Positions 1 to 4,950 of a stretch of 6,010 bases of DNA are shown one piece after another. The position numbers were made by a program, and so were the translations under genes. The stretch is from assembly GCA_900555225.1 (NCBI GenBank), contig USKL01000105.1, forward strand, positions 1 through 6,010. Reading direction: 5' to 3'. The stretch comes from an uncultured Collinsella sp. GTDB lineage: Bacteria; Actinomycetota; Coriobacteriia; Coriobacteriales; Coriobacteriaceae. A model generated the notes under the pieces. The model was given only the letters and a program-made list of their open reading frames with translations, did no database searches and was not told the origin of the DNA. Numbering within the stretch: position 1 is the first letter of the stretch; every line of letters begins with the position of its first letter.

Positions 1-1
1 T

Positions 2-466
2 CCTGCGCCTGTCCGTACTCCGGCCTCGGAGACGGTGTTGGCGTCCCAAGGGCTCCAGAACCCCGCAAGGCTTTCTAGGCCTGCCGCCTCCGCTGCATGC
101 GGTCTGCTCTCTCGCGTTCCGGAGTCTCTGGGGCGCATTTGGAATACGCTCGTCTGCTTCTCGCTGCTTGTGTTCTTTGCCGGAAGTCACTTTGCCGTCT
201 TTCACCCCACGGGAGCAAACCAAAGCTACCCGACGTGGCTTCTCATAATCGAGTATTTTTTCTTTGTCGATGGCCTTATGGTGCTTATGCATTTTGCGCT
301 GTTCGACAAGCGTCGTCTTCGTCGGCGATTCGCGCTGCTCGACAGCTATCGCGGCAAGAAACTCGCGAAACTCTGGTTCAAGGCATTGGGTGTGCTGCTC
401 CTATGTATGATCGTCATAGTCGCGGTTGCCAATGCGACCGGCGTCGTCGATACCTCCGCTACCTAA
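2..466 (+). CDS. Small three-helix membrane protein, 5' end outside window
   Basis: I do not recognise this gene. The reading frame is open from the left edge of the window to a TAA stop, giving 154 visible residues. A GTG at 35 could be a start, but no Shine-Dalgarno sequence precedes it and the codons before it (Pro/Ala/Thr-rich) read on without a stop, so the gene probably begins outside the window. The first 45 or so residues are Pro/Ala/Ser-rich and look like a flexible linker. Three hydrophobic stretches follow: one beginning NTLVCFSLLVFF, one containing LLIIEYFFFVDGLMVLMHFALF, and a last one LGVLLLCMIVIVAV. A very basic loop (DKRRLRRRFALLD) lies between the second and third and probably faces the cytoplasm. 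The order linker then membrane domain suggests a soluble domain upstream, perhaps a zinc ribbon, but that is a guess. The gene converges on the secreted coiled-coil protein gene. Confidence 0.6.
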   Translation, partial: PAPVRTPASETVLASQGLQNPARLSRPAASAACGLLSRVPESLGRIWNTLVCFSLLVFFAGSHFAVFHPTGANQSYPTWLLIIEYFFFVDGLMVLMHFALFDKRRLRRRFALLDSYRGKKLAKLWFKALGVLLLCMIVIVAVANATGVVDTSAT

Positions 467-471
467 AAGAA

Positions 472-494
472 AAAGGGCCCCATTGGGGCCCTTT
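472..494. terminator. Bidirectional hairpin terminator between convergent genes
   Basis: A near-perfect inverted repeat has arms AAAGGGCCCCA (472-482) and TGGGGCCCTTT (484-494), so the practical stem is GGGCCCC/GGGGCCC with a three-base loop and A/T flanks. Read on the minus strand the hairpin runs into a U-rich tract (complement of the A-rich 465-474), so it should chiefly stop the leftward gene ending at 505. On the plus strand the T run is only three bases but could still serve the gene ending at 466. Confidence 0.85.
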
Positions 495-504
495 GCAGTT
501 GCAC

Positions 505-1638
505 TTAGATGCGGTTCATCTGAGCGGCGACTTTGTTGTACCAGTCCTGCCACGTGGGCGGGCAGTACTTTTTGGCTGCTGCCGGGGTAAGGGTGGAGCC
601 GTAGTTGGCGCCCAGATAGGCAACGTGAGCGGAGATGCCCTCGCTCCAGCTGCCAAAGCTGCGCCAACCGCCGCCACGGGCACTCCAGCCCCAAGCGTTG
701 TAAGAATTGGCGCAATAAGCGCCCTTGGTGCTCTCGATGCAGGCGATGGCGGGGGACCAACGGGGGTCGACACCGGTATTCCAAGCGGCGACGGCAAAGT
801 TATAGCCCTGGCCTGCCATGGGGGAGCCGGCGAGATAATTGTCGATGCGGCTCGTCCACTCATTAATGAACGAATCGTAATCGGAGCTACCGGTATTGGT
901 GTTGTTCACCGTGGTGTCGATGGTGGTGTTGGTGTTGGTGGCCTGGCTGCTGGAATTGCTGCCGCTTACGCCCTCGCCCGAGAGCTTCTCGGCGGCAGCG
1001 GCCTTATCGGCCTCAAGCTTGGCAAGCTCGGCGGCATTTTCCTGCTCGGCTTTTGCCTGTGCCTCGCTGCGGAGCTGCTGGGCCTGCGCCAGCGCATCCT
1101 CGGCGTTTTTCTGCTCTGCCTCAAGCTGTGACTTGGCCTGCTGGAGCTCGGCCTTGTTCTGCTCGAGTTCGGTTTGCATGTTATTGAGCTCTTCGATCTC
1201 GTCGACGCTTGAGCTCGTGATCTGGTTGGTGTATTTGCAGGTCGTGATGAACTCACCCAGGCTCTGCGCGTTGACCAGGAAGCTCACGATGGGATTGGTG
1301 CCCTTCTGATACTTGTACAGATCGCGCATGGCGGAGCTTGCCTTGGCCTGCTGCTCGGGAAGCTTGGCCTCGATTTCCTCGATGCTTGCCTCATTGGAGT
1401 CAATCTGCTTTTGCAGGTCATCGAGTTTGGTGCGGGCGTCGTTGTAGGCGCTCGTGGCGGCTTCGATCTTCTGCTGGGCTGCGGAAAGCTGGTCCTGCGT
1501 TGCCTGCGAGGCGGCATACGCCGCAACGGGGGAGAGCATCGGCGTGGCCGTCAGCGCAACGGCAAGCGCGGCGCTCGTGATGATACGAGCCGGCTTCGAC
1601 GCAATGAGCGCTGCGGTGCGATGATTCGAATGCTGCAT
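505..1638 (-). CDS. Secreted coiled-coil protein with lysozyme-like C-terminal domain
   Basis: This is a probable exported peptidoglycan-acting protein of 377 residues. Residues 1-42 form a signal peptide: a basic N-terminus, a hydrophobic Ala/Leu-rich core, and a likely cut after AYA at 42. Residues 45-110 and about 145-220 are Gln/Glu/Lys/Ala-rich coiled coils. They flank a globular insert with RDLYKYQKGTNPIVSFL, the pattern of the PcsB-type coiled-coil domain found on cell-division hydrolases. A low-complexity Ser/Asn/Thr linker (about 223-252) leads to a C-terminal domain (253-377) with ACIESTKGAYC and YNAWGW. This resembles the glucosaminidase/transglycosylase lysozyme-like fold, with Glu302 the candidate catalytic acid. 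Cys300, Cys309 and Cys359 could form a disulphide. I chose the ATG at 1638, four bases after AGAGGGA; an in-frame TTG at 1653 lies upstream of that site and is less likely. Catalysis is inferred from motifs only; a binding-only role is possible. Confidence 0.85.
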   Translation of the reverse strand: MQHSNHRTAALIASKPARIITSAALAVALTATPMLSPVAAYAASQATQDQLSAAQQKIEAATSAYNDARTKLDDLQKQIDSNEASIEEIEAKLPEQQAKASSAMRDLYKYQKGTNPIVSFLVNAQSLGEFITTCKYTNQITSSSVDEIEELNNMQTELEQNKAELQQAKSQLEAEQKNAEDALAQAQQLRSEAQAKAEQENAAELAKLEADKAAAAEKLSGEGVSGSNSSSQATNTNTTIDTTVNNTNTGSSDYDSFINEWTSRIDNYLAGSPMAGQGYNFAVAAWNTGVDPRWSPAIACIESTKGAYCANSYNAWGWSARGGGWRSFGSWSEGISAHVAYLGANYGSTLTPAAAKKYCPPTWQDWYNKVAAQMNRI

Positions 1639-1680
1639 CCAGTCCCTCTGCAATCAATCGTAGGTTATGGTTCGAACGGT

Positions 1681-1686
1681 ATTCTA
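1681..1686 (-). promoter_or_regulatory. Candidate -10 element for the secreted coiled-coil protein gene
   Basis: On the minus strand the hexamer reads TAGAAT, 42 bases before the chosen ATG. No good -35 hexamer lies 16-18 bases further upstream; the nearest is TTCAAG at a 19-base spacing, inside the palindrome cluster. A long spacer with palindromes around it is the layout of activator-dependent promoters such as those of MerR-family regulators, but this assignment is weak. Confidence 0.3.
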
Positions 1687-1701
1687 CTACTGCTTTCGAC
1701 C

Positions 1702-1745
1702 TCAACTTGAACCTTAAAGGTTCCAAAGGGTCAAGTTGAACTTGA
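1702..1745. promoter_or_regulatory. Cluster of operator-like palindromes
   Basis: Two 15-base palindromes with odd centres sit 7 bases apart: GAACCTTAAAGGTTC (1709-1723) and TCAAGTTGAACTTGA (1731-1745). In addition TCAACTTGA (1702-1710) is the exact reverse complement of TCAAGTTGA (1731-1739), so the block can also fold as one larger stem. A related nine-base palindrome AGTTCAACT occurs at 1794-1802. The block lies just upstream of the start of the secreted coiled-coil protein gene and well beyond the end of the MOSC gene, so it most likely controls the former. The second palindrome resembles dyads bound by MerR-family regulators such as SoxR, though it is not the exact SoxR box. Confidence 0.45.
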
Positions 1746-1872
1746 GGCTTTGGCTTTGACCTGCAGTTATGATGAATTGTTGAGAAACCATAGAGTTCAA
1801 CTTTAACGTTACAGAGCCCTGTTTGAGAGGAGTTTTGGGCTGTAAAAGCTATCTCAACGTGGGGTTTTATAA

Positions 1873-2505
1873 CTACAGCGTGCCCTTCTGGCGAGCCTGC
1901 TCAATCTCTTCGAGGGCCTCGGCGGGGGTGAACGAACAGGTGCCGTCGCCGAGTTTGACTACCCGGATATCGTCGCCGGTATGGACCTCTCCGCCCTTTA
2001 GTACCACGCCAAAAACGCCCTCGTGGGGAAAGATACAGTCGCCGGCGAGATAGTAGATGGCACAGCGGGTGTGGCAGACCTTGCCGATCTGACTGATTTC
2101 GACCAGGACATCGTTGCCAATCTTGAGCTGCGTTCCCAGGGGGAGCGAGAGCAGGTTGATGCCCTGGGTTGTGAAGTTCTCGCCAAAGTCGGCCTCGTGC
2201 ACATCGAGCCCGCGCGCCTGCGCCGTCTGGATAGACTCTGCAGCTAAAAAGGAAACCTGGCGGTGCCAATGCCCGGCGTGCGCATCGGAGGCGAGGCCAA
2301 ACTGCTCGATGACGGTGTCGTGCCCGTCGGCGACGGGTGACTTACGCGTGCCTTTGTGCTCCGACGTGTTGATTGAGACGATACGGGCAGGCCCGTTGTA
2401 AGCATCGTTTGCGGTGCGTAGGGGAGCTGCCGTCTGGGCACGATCTGCAAGTTCGCGCTTGGCGGCGTCAATGATGGGGTTGTTGATCGGATGAGCCTGG
2501 GGCAC
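1873..2505 (-). CDS. MOSC domain-containing protein
   Basis: The product is a 210-residue cytoplasmic protein of the MOSC family (named for the C-terminal domain of molybdenum cofactor sulfurase). Members bind or transfer sulfur through a conserved cysteine and are linked to molybdenum cofactor chemistry or to detoxification of N-hydroxylated compounds (YiiM-like). Residues 1-37 are a polar N-terminal extension. The domain starts near ARIVSIN at 40. Family hallmarks follow: SDAHAGHWHRQVSFLAAE (73-90), DFGENFTTQGINLLSLPLG (106-124) and IGKVCHTRCAIYYLAGDC (140-157). Cys144 and Cys148 are the candidate reactive residues; HEGVFGVVLKGGEVHTGD (161-178) closes the fold. The GTG start at 2505 is supported by GAAAGGTG four bases upstream. 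No molybdopterin genes lie beside it, so the exact reaction and substrate remain open. Confidence 0.88.
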   Translation of the reverse strand: MPQAHPINNPIIDAAKRELADRAQTAAPLRTANDAYNGPARIVSINTSEHKGTRKSPVADGHDTVIEQFGLASDAHAGHWHRQVSFLAAESIQTAQARGLDVHEADFGENFTTQGINLLSLPLGTQLKIGNDVLVEISQIGKVCHTRCAIYYLAGDCIFPHEGVFGVVLKGGEVHTGDDIRVVKLGDGTCSFTPAEALEEIEQARQKGTL

Positions 2506-2528
2506 GGTGCACCTTTCGACGGGGCGGG

Positions 2529-2636
2529 CTACATGTTGAATCCTACAACAATGGTAGGTTCATTGCCCATTGTCATACAACGGTGAGCGCCGTCTTCGTG
2601 CTGGCCTTCGTGCTGGACGATTACGTCGATTGCCAT
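2529..2636 (-). CDS. Possible 35-residue small protein or leader peptide
   Basis: An ATG-to-TAG frame of 36 codons lies just upstream of the MOSC gene on the same strand, ending 23 bases before its GTG. The peptide begins MAIDVIVQHEGQHEDGAH and ends PTIVVGFNM. It holds an in-frame four-residue repeat QHEG-QHED, encoded by two copies of an 11-base word, plus His/Cys/Met residues (His9, His13, His18, Cys20, Met21, Met23) that could bind metal. Composition and third-position GC of the first half look protein-like. Against it, no Shine-Dalgarno sequence precedes the ATG and I recognise no homologue. It may be a small protein, a regulatory leader peptide for the MOSC gene, or chance. Confidence 0.3.
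   Translation of the reverse strand: MAIDVIVQHEGQHEDGAHRCMTMGNEPTIVVGFNM
2548..2573 (-). other. Overlapping hairpins in the leader of the MOSC gene
   Basis: ACAATGG (2548-2554) pairs with CCATTGT (2567-2573), a seven-base stem with a 12-base loop. CCTAC (2542-2546) can instead pair with GTAGG (2554-2558). The two stems share bases and cannot both form. They lie in the transcribed leader ahead of the MOSC start and inside the possible small ORF. Neither is followed by a U tract, so this is not a classical terminator; any regulatory role is speculative. Confidence 0.25.
2594..2616. repeat. Tandem 11-base direct repeat
   Basis: The word CTTCGTGCTGG occurs at 2594-2604 and again at 2606-2616, a period of 12 bases. 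On the minus strand it lies inside the possible small ORF and encodes the repeated QHE unit. A 12-base period keeps the reading frame, which fits a coding repeat but does not prove one. Confidence 0.7.
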
Positions 2637-2675
2637 AGATACGGTGGAGCTTTGGGCGCCGGCGGCTTGGCACGC

Positions 2676-2696
2676 TAGAATAATTCAGTTGCGCAA
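2676..2696 (+). promoter_or_regulatory. Candidate promoter -10 and TTGCGCAA palindrome for the ligase gene
   Basis: TAGAAT (2676-2681) is a good -10 match, about 57 bases before the ligase ATG. No strong -35 is seen; TTTGGG at 2651 lies 19 bases upstream. The palindrome TTGCGCAA (2689-2696) begins 13 bases after the start of the -10, around the expected transcription start. The same palindrome recurs at the same relative place before the racemase gene. On the opposite strand the same AT-rich patch reads TATTCT and could help drive the leftward MOSC transcript. Confidence 0.4.
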
Positions 2697-2737
2697 AGAC
2701 CGCCCATTGTGTGGGCAGTTCATGATAGGAAGTTTCC

Positions 2738-3994
2738 ATGGCATTGCAATTTACAGAGCGCGAGTTCATTCCCGTGCTGCTCGGTGGCGACATCAACGCC
2801 TATTCGGTGGCGCGTGCCTTCTACGAGGAGTACCAGGTCAAGAGTCTGGTCTTTGGCAAGTATCAGACGGGTCCCGCGTACCGCAGCCAGATTATCGACT
2901 ACACGCCCAACGTGGATATCGACACCATGCCCGTGATGCTCAAAACCGTCAACGGCATTGCCCAAGCGCATGCCGACAAGACGATTGTCCTTGTGGGCTG
3001 TGGCGACAACTATGTCGCTCTCGTGGCTCAAGCCAAGGATGCTCATGAGCTGGCGGATAACATCGTCGCTCCCTACGCGCCCTACAGCATGCTCGAGCAG
3101 TGCCAGAAGAAGGAGATCTTCTACGAGCTGTGCGAGAAGCATGGCGTGCCCTATCCGCACACGTTTACCTTTACCAAGGCGATGCTCAATGCCCAGGGTG
3201 AGGCGCCTGCCGAAGTGCTCGACCAGATCGATTTTCCTTACCCGATGATTCTGAAGCCTTCTGACGGCATCATGTGGTGGCAGCACGAGTTCGAGGGCCA
3301 GAAGAAGGCCTATGTGATTGCCGACCGCGCCGAGCTGGAACAGGTCATTCGCGATTCGTATGCCAGCGGCTACACCGACGATCTGATCTTGCAGGATCGC
3401 GTGCCCGGCAACGACGAGTACATGCGCGTACTCACCAGCTATTCCGACCGCAACGGTAAGGTTCGCATGATGTGCCTGGGCCATGTGCTGCTCGAGGAGC
3501 ATCAGCCCCACGGTGTCGGCAACCATGCCTGTATCATTACCGAGCCCAACGACGAGCTCATGGGCGGCGTGCGCAAGTTGCTCGAGGACCTTCACTTTGT
3601 GGGCTATTCCAACTTTGACGTTAAGTACGACGAGCGCGACGGCTCGTTTAAGTTCTTCGATTTCAACACGCGCCAGGGCCGCAGCAACTACTACGTTACC
3701 AACAGCGGCTTTAACGTTGCCAAGTATGTGGTGGACGAGTATGTGTTTAACCGCCCGTTTGAGCCGGAGTTTGTGACGGCGCAGGACGAGGCCCTGTGGA
3801 TGGTCGTTCCCATGGGCGTCGTCGACAAGTACGTCAAGGATCCCGAGCTGCGCGCTAAGGTGCATCGCCTGGACAAGGAAGGCAAGGGCGCCGACCCTTC
3901 GTTTATGAAGGGCGACTTTGTCTTTAACCGCTGGCTGCGCATGTGGCACACCAAGCTGCGCCACTTTAAGCTGTTCAAGACGTATTACAAGTAG
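2738..3994 (+). CDS. ATP-grasp ligase, D-aspartate ligase-like (peptidoglycan cross-bridge)
   Basis: The 418-residue product belongs to the ATP-grasp superfamily and resembles the D-aspartate ligase Asl of Enterococcus faecium in length and layout. That enzyme activates the beta-carboxyl of D-Asp with ATP and joins it to the side-chain amine of the diamino acid in the UDP-MurNAc-pentapeptide, starting the cross-bridge. The N-terminal part (about 1-110) begins FTEREFIPVLLGGDINAYSV, a pre-ATP-grasp domain. Lys173 in YPMILKPSDG is the expected nucleotide-binding lysine. The EYMRV segment and NFDVKYD (from 292) precede FFDFNTRQGRSNYY, where Asp308 and Asn310 are likely magnesium ligands and Arg312 a phosphate contact. 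AGGAAG five bases before the ATG supports the start. An aspartate-family racemase gene follows 84 bases downstream, which strongly favours D-Asp as substrate. The acceptor (lysine or ornithine) cannot be read from sequence, and other amino-acid ligase activities remain possible. Confidence 0.8.
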   Translation: MALQFTEREFIPVLLGGDINAYSVARAFYEEYQVKSLVFGKYQTGPAYRSQIIDYTPNVDIDTMPVMLKTVNGIAQAHADKTIVLVGCGDNYVALVAQAKDAHELADNIVAPYAPYSMLEQCQKKEIFYELCEKHGVPYPHTFTFTKAMLNAQGEAPAEVLDQIDFPYPMILKPSDGIMWWQHEFEGQKKAYVIADRAELEQVIRDSYASGYTDDLILQDRVPGNDEYMRVLTSYSDRNGKVRMMCLGHVLLEEHQPHGVGNHACIITEPNDELMGGVRKLLEDLHFVGYSNFDVKYDERDGSFKFFDFNTRQGRSNYYVTNSGFNVAKYVVDEYVFNRPFEPEFVTAQDEALWMVVPMGVVDKYVKDPELRAKVHRLDKEGKGADPSFMKGDFVFNRWLRMWHTKLRHFKLFKTYYK

Positions 3995-4003
3995 ATGAGC
4001 GCG

Positions 4004-4033
4004 GCGCCCGTCCGGTTTGCATCGGGCGGGCGC
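4004..4033 (+). other. GC-rich intercistronic hairpin
   Basis: GCGCCCGTCCG (4004-4014) pairs with CGGGCGGGCGC (4023-4033), an 11-base stem with one G-U pair and an eight-base loop. It starts nine bases after the ligase stop codon. No U tract follows, so it is not a clear intrinsic terminator. It could protect the 3' end of the ligase message or reduce read-through into the racemase gene. Confidence 0.6.
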
Positions 4034-4036
4034 GGG

Positions 4037-4058
4037 TATGATACGCGCAATTGCGCAA
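4037..4058 (+). promoter_or_regulatory. Candidate internal promoter -10 and palindrome for the racemase gene
   Basis: TATGAT (4037-4042) is a good -10 match directly after the intercistronic hairpin. It is followed by the perfect 12-base palindrome GCGCAATTGCGC (4045-4056), which overlaps TTGCGCAA (4051-4058). No convincing -35 hexamer is present; TTTGCA at 4016 is only 15 bases upstream and lies in the hairpin loop. The match to the layout before the ligase gene suggests a second start point under the same control. Confidence 0.4.
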
Positions 4059-4066
4059 GCGTCACC

Positions 4067-4073
4067 AAGGAGG
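4067..4073 (+). promoter_or_regulatory. Ribosome binding site fixing the racemase start
   Basis: AAGGAGG lies five bases before the ATG at 4079. It rules out the in-frame ATG at 3995, directly after the ligase stop, which has no such site and would translate through the GC-rich hairpin and promoter-like region. Confidence 0.85.
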
Positions 4074-4078
4074 CGGCG

Positions 4079-4825
4079 ATGGAAAAGCTGGGAGTTATCG
4101 GCGGCATGGGCGCCGAGGCCACGTCGTATTACTACGACCAGGTGGTGCGTCATACGGCTGCTGCCTGCGATCAGGAACATATCGACATGGTGGTGCTCTC
4201 CAAGTCGACCATGCCCGACCGCACGCTGGCCATTAAGACCGGCGAGCATGCCAAACTGCTGGCGACCATGAAAGAGTGCGCCCAGGCACTCGAGTCGCTG
4301 GGCTGTGCACACATTGCCATTCCCTGCAACACGTCACACTACTTCTATGACCAGATCCAGTCGTTTACGAAGGTGCCGATTATCCACATGCCGCGTGAGT
4401 CGGTGCGCTATGCTCTGGCCGGCGCGGTGATGGGGGAGTGCGAGTTCGACCCCAACCTGAGTATGCCGGCCGAGCCGGTGCACAAGATTGGCATCATGGG
4501 CACCGATGGCACCGTGGGCGCGGGCGTCTACGGCCGCGAATGTAAGGCTGCGGGTGTTGAGGTCGTCTATCCCAGCGAGAAACGTCAGAACGATGTGATG
4601 TCGCTTATCTACGATGATGTGAAGGCCGGACGTGAGCCCGATATGGATAAGTTCGACCGCGTGATGTGGGAGTTCGCCCGTAGCGGCTGCGACCGCGTCA
4701 TTCTGGCCTGCACCGAGCTCTCGGTGTTGCAAAAGTACCGAGAGATGCCCGAGATCACCCTCGACGCCATGGACGTCCTGGTGCGTGAATCCATCATCCG
4801 TAGCGGCGCTCCCTACCGCCTCTAG
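4079..4825 (+). CDS. Aspartate/glutamate racemase family protein, likely aspartate racemase
   Basis: The 248-residue cytoplasmic enzyme belongs to the PLP-independent Asp/Glu racemase family, which interconverts L- and D-amino acids using two cysteines as acid and base. The N-terminus MEKLGVIGGMGAEATSYYY is the typical opening. Cys83 in IPCNTSHYF and Cys211 in ILACTELSVL are the two catalytic cysteines, one in each half of the pseudo-symmetric fold. GIMGTDGTVGAGVY marks the start of the second half. The length matches aspartate racemases, and the HIPCNTSH/ACTELS pattern fits aspartate rather than glutamate racemase (MurI), though broader amino-acid racemases of the YgeA type look alike. Placed after a D-aspartate-ligase-like gene, its likely job is to supply D-Asp for the peptidoglycan cross-bridge. 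Confidence 0.85.
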   Translation: MEKLGVIGGMGAEATSYYYDQVVRHTAAACDQEHIDMVVLSKSTMPDRTLAIKTGEHAKLLATMKECAQALESLGCAHIAIPCNTSHYFYDQIQSFTKVPIIHMPRESVRYALAGAVMGECEFDPNLSMPAEPVHKIGIMGTDGTVGAGVYGRECKAAGVEVVYPSEKRQNDVMSLIYDDVKAGREPDMDKFDRVMWEFARSGCDRVILACTELSVLQKYREMPEITLDAMDVLVRESIIRSGAPYRL

Positions 4826-4836
4826 CTTCCGACCCG

Positions 4837-4861
4837 CCAAAAAGGGACAGGTTTATTTTGG
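4837..4861. repeat. Possible dispersed Coriobacteriia repeat element
   Basis: A 25-base stretch starts CCAAAAAGGGACAGG and ends ATTTTGG, with short inverted ends CCAAAA (4837-4842) and TTTTGG (4856-4861). It lies between the racemase stop and the terminator hairpin and is AT-richer than the genes around it. From memory, very similar words recur in intergenic gaps of Collinsella and related genomes. Only one copy is in this window, so the repeat nature cannot be shown here. Confidence 0.35.
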
Positions 4862-4884
4862 TAGGTTTTATCTGGTGAAACAGT

Positions 4885-4922
4885 AAAGGCCCCGGCTCGT
4901 TTGGTGCGAGCCGAGGTCTTTT
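4885..4922. terminator. Hairpin terminator between racemase and ECF transporter genes
   Basis: AAAGGCCCCGGCTCG (4885-4899) pairs with CGAGCCGAGGTCTTT (4907-4921) around a seven-base loop. The stem has one C-A mismatch and one G-U pair and runs into TTTT (4919-4922) on the plus strand. It should stop the racemase transcript. On the minus strand the hairpin exits into TTTACTG, a weaker U tract that may also serve the ECF T-component gene ending at 4951. Confidence 0.8.
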
Positions 4923-4950
4923 GCGTTGGGCGGTTGCTGTCGGTGGTGAA

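Larger units (their letters stand above)
1639..1872. other. Intergenic gap between two leftward genes
   Basis: This 234-base gap is AT-richer than its surroundings. Its left half holds the Shine-Dalgarno site, the -10-like hexamer and the palindromes described separately. I looked for a terminator for the MOSC gene in the right half (about 1810-1870). I found only a weak imperfect stem, AGCCC (1815-1819) with GGGCT (1837-1841), with a long loop and no U tract on the minus strand. Read-through from the MOSC gene therefore cannot be excluded. I see no credible gene here. Confidence 0.5.

Noticed and set aside
97..1131. A 344-codon plus-strand open frame running into the secreted-protein gene
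   Set aside because: It overlaps the membrane-protein gene in another frame, crosses the terminator hairpin, and mirrors the secreted protein. Its long Gly/Ala/Leu-rich tail is an antisense artefact.
1742..1773. A plus-strand promoter-like pair TTGAGG and TATGAT with a 20-base spacer
   Set aside because: The spacing is unusual and no credible plus-strand gene follows; only leftward genes lie downstream. It was kept only as part of the palindrome cluster.
1823..2053. A 76-codon plus-strand frame with an AGGAG-like site nearby
   Set aside because: Most of it is antisense to the conserved end of the MOSC gene. The peptide shows no recognisable motif, and the short unique part is too small to judge.
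2702..2716. A short hairpin GCCCA/TGGGC in the leader of the ligase gene
   Set aside because: A five-base stem with a five-base loop is common by chance in GC-rich DNA. It has no U tract and does not cover the ribosome binding site.
3995..4078. An upstream in-frame ATG that would lengthen the racemase by 28 residues
   Set aside because: It has no ribosome binding site, the extra segment spans a GC-rich hairpin and a -10-like element, and the ATG at 4079 has a strong AAGGAGG and gives the normal family N-terminus.
2720..4312. A 530-codon open frame on the minus strand across the ligase and racemase genes
   Set aside because: It is antisense to two genes with clear family motifs. Its composition (Val/Leu/Ala/His-rich with no domain) is what GC-rich codon bias produces on the opposite strand.
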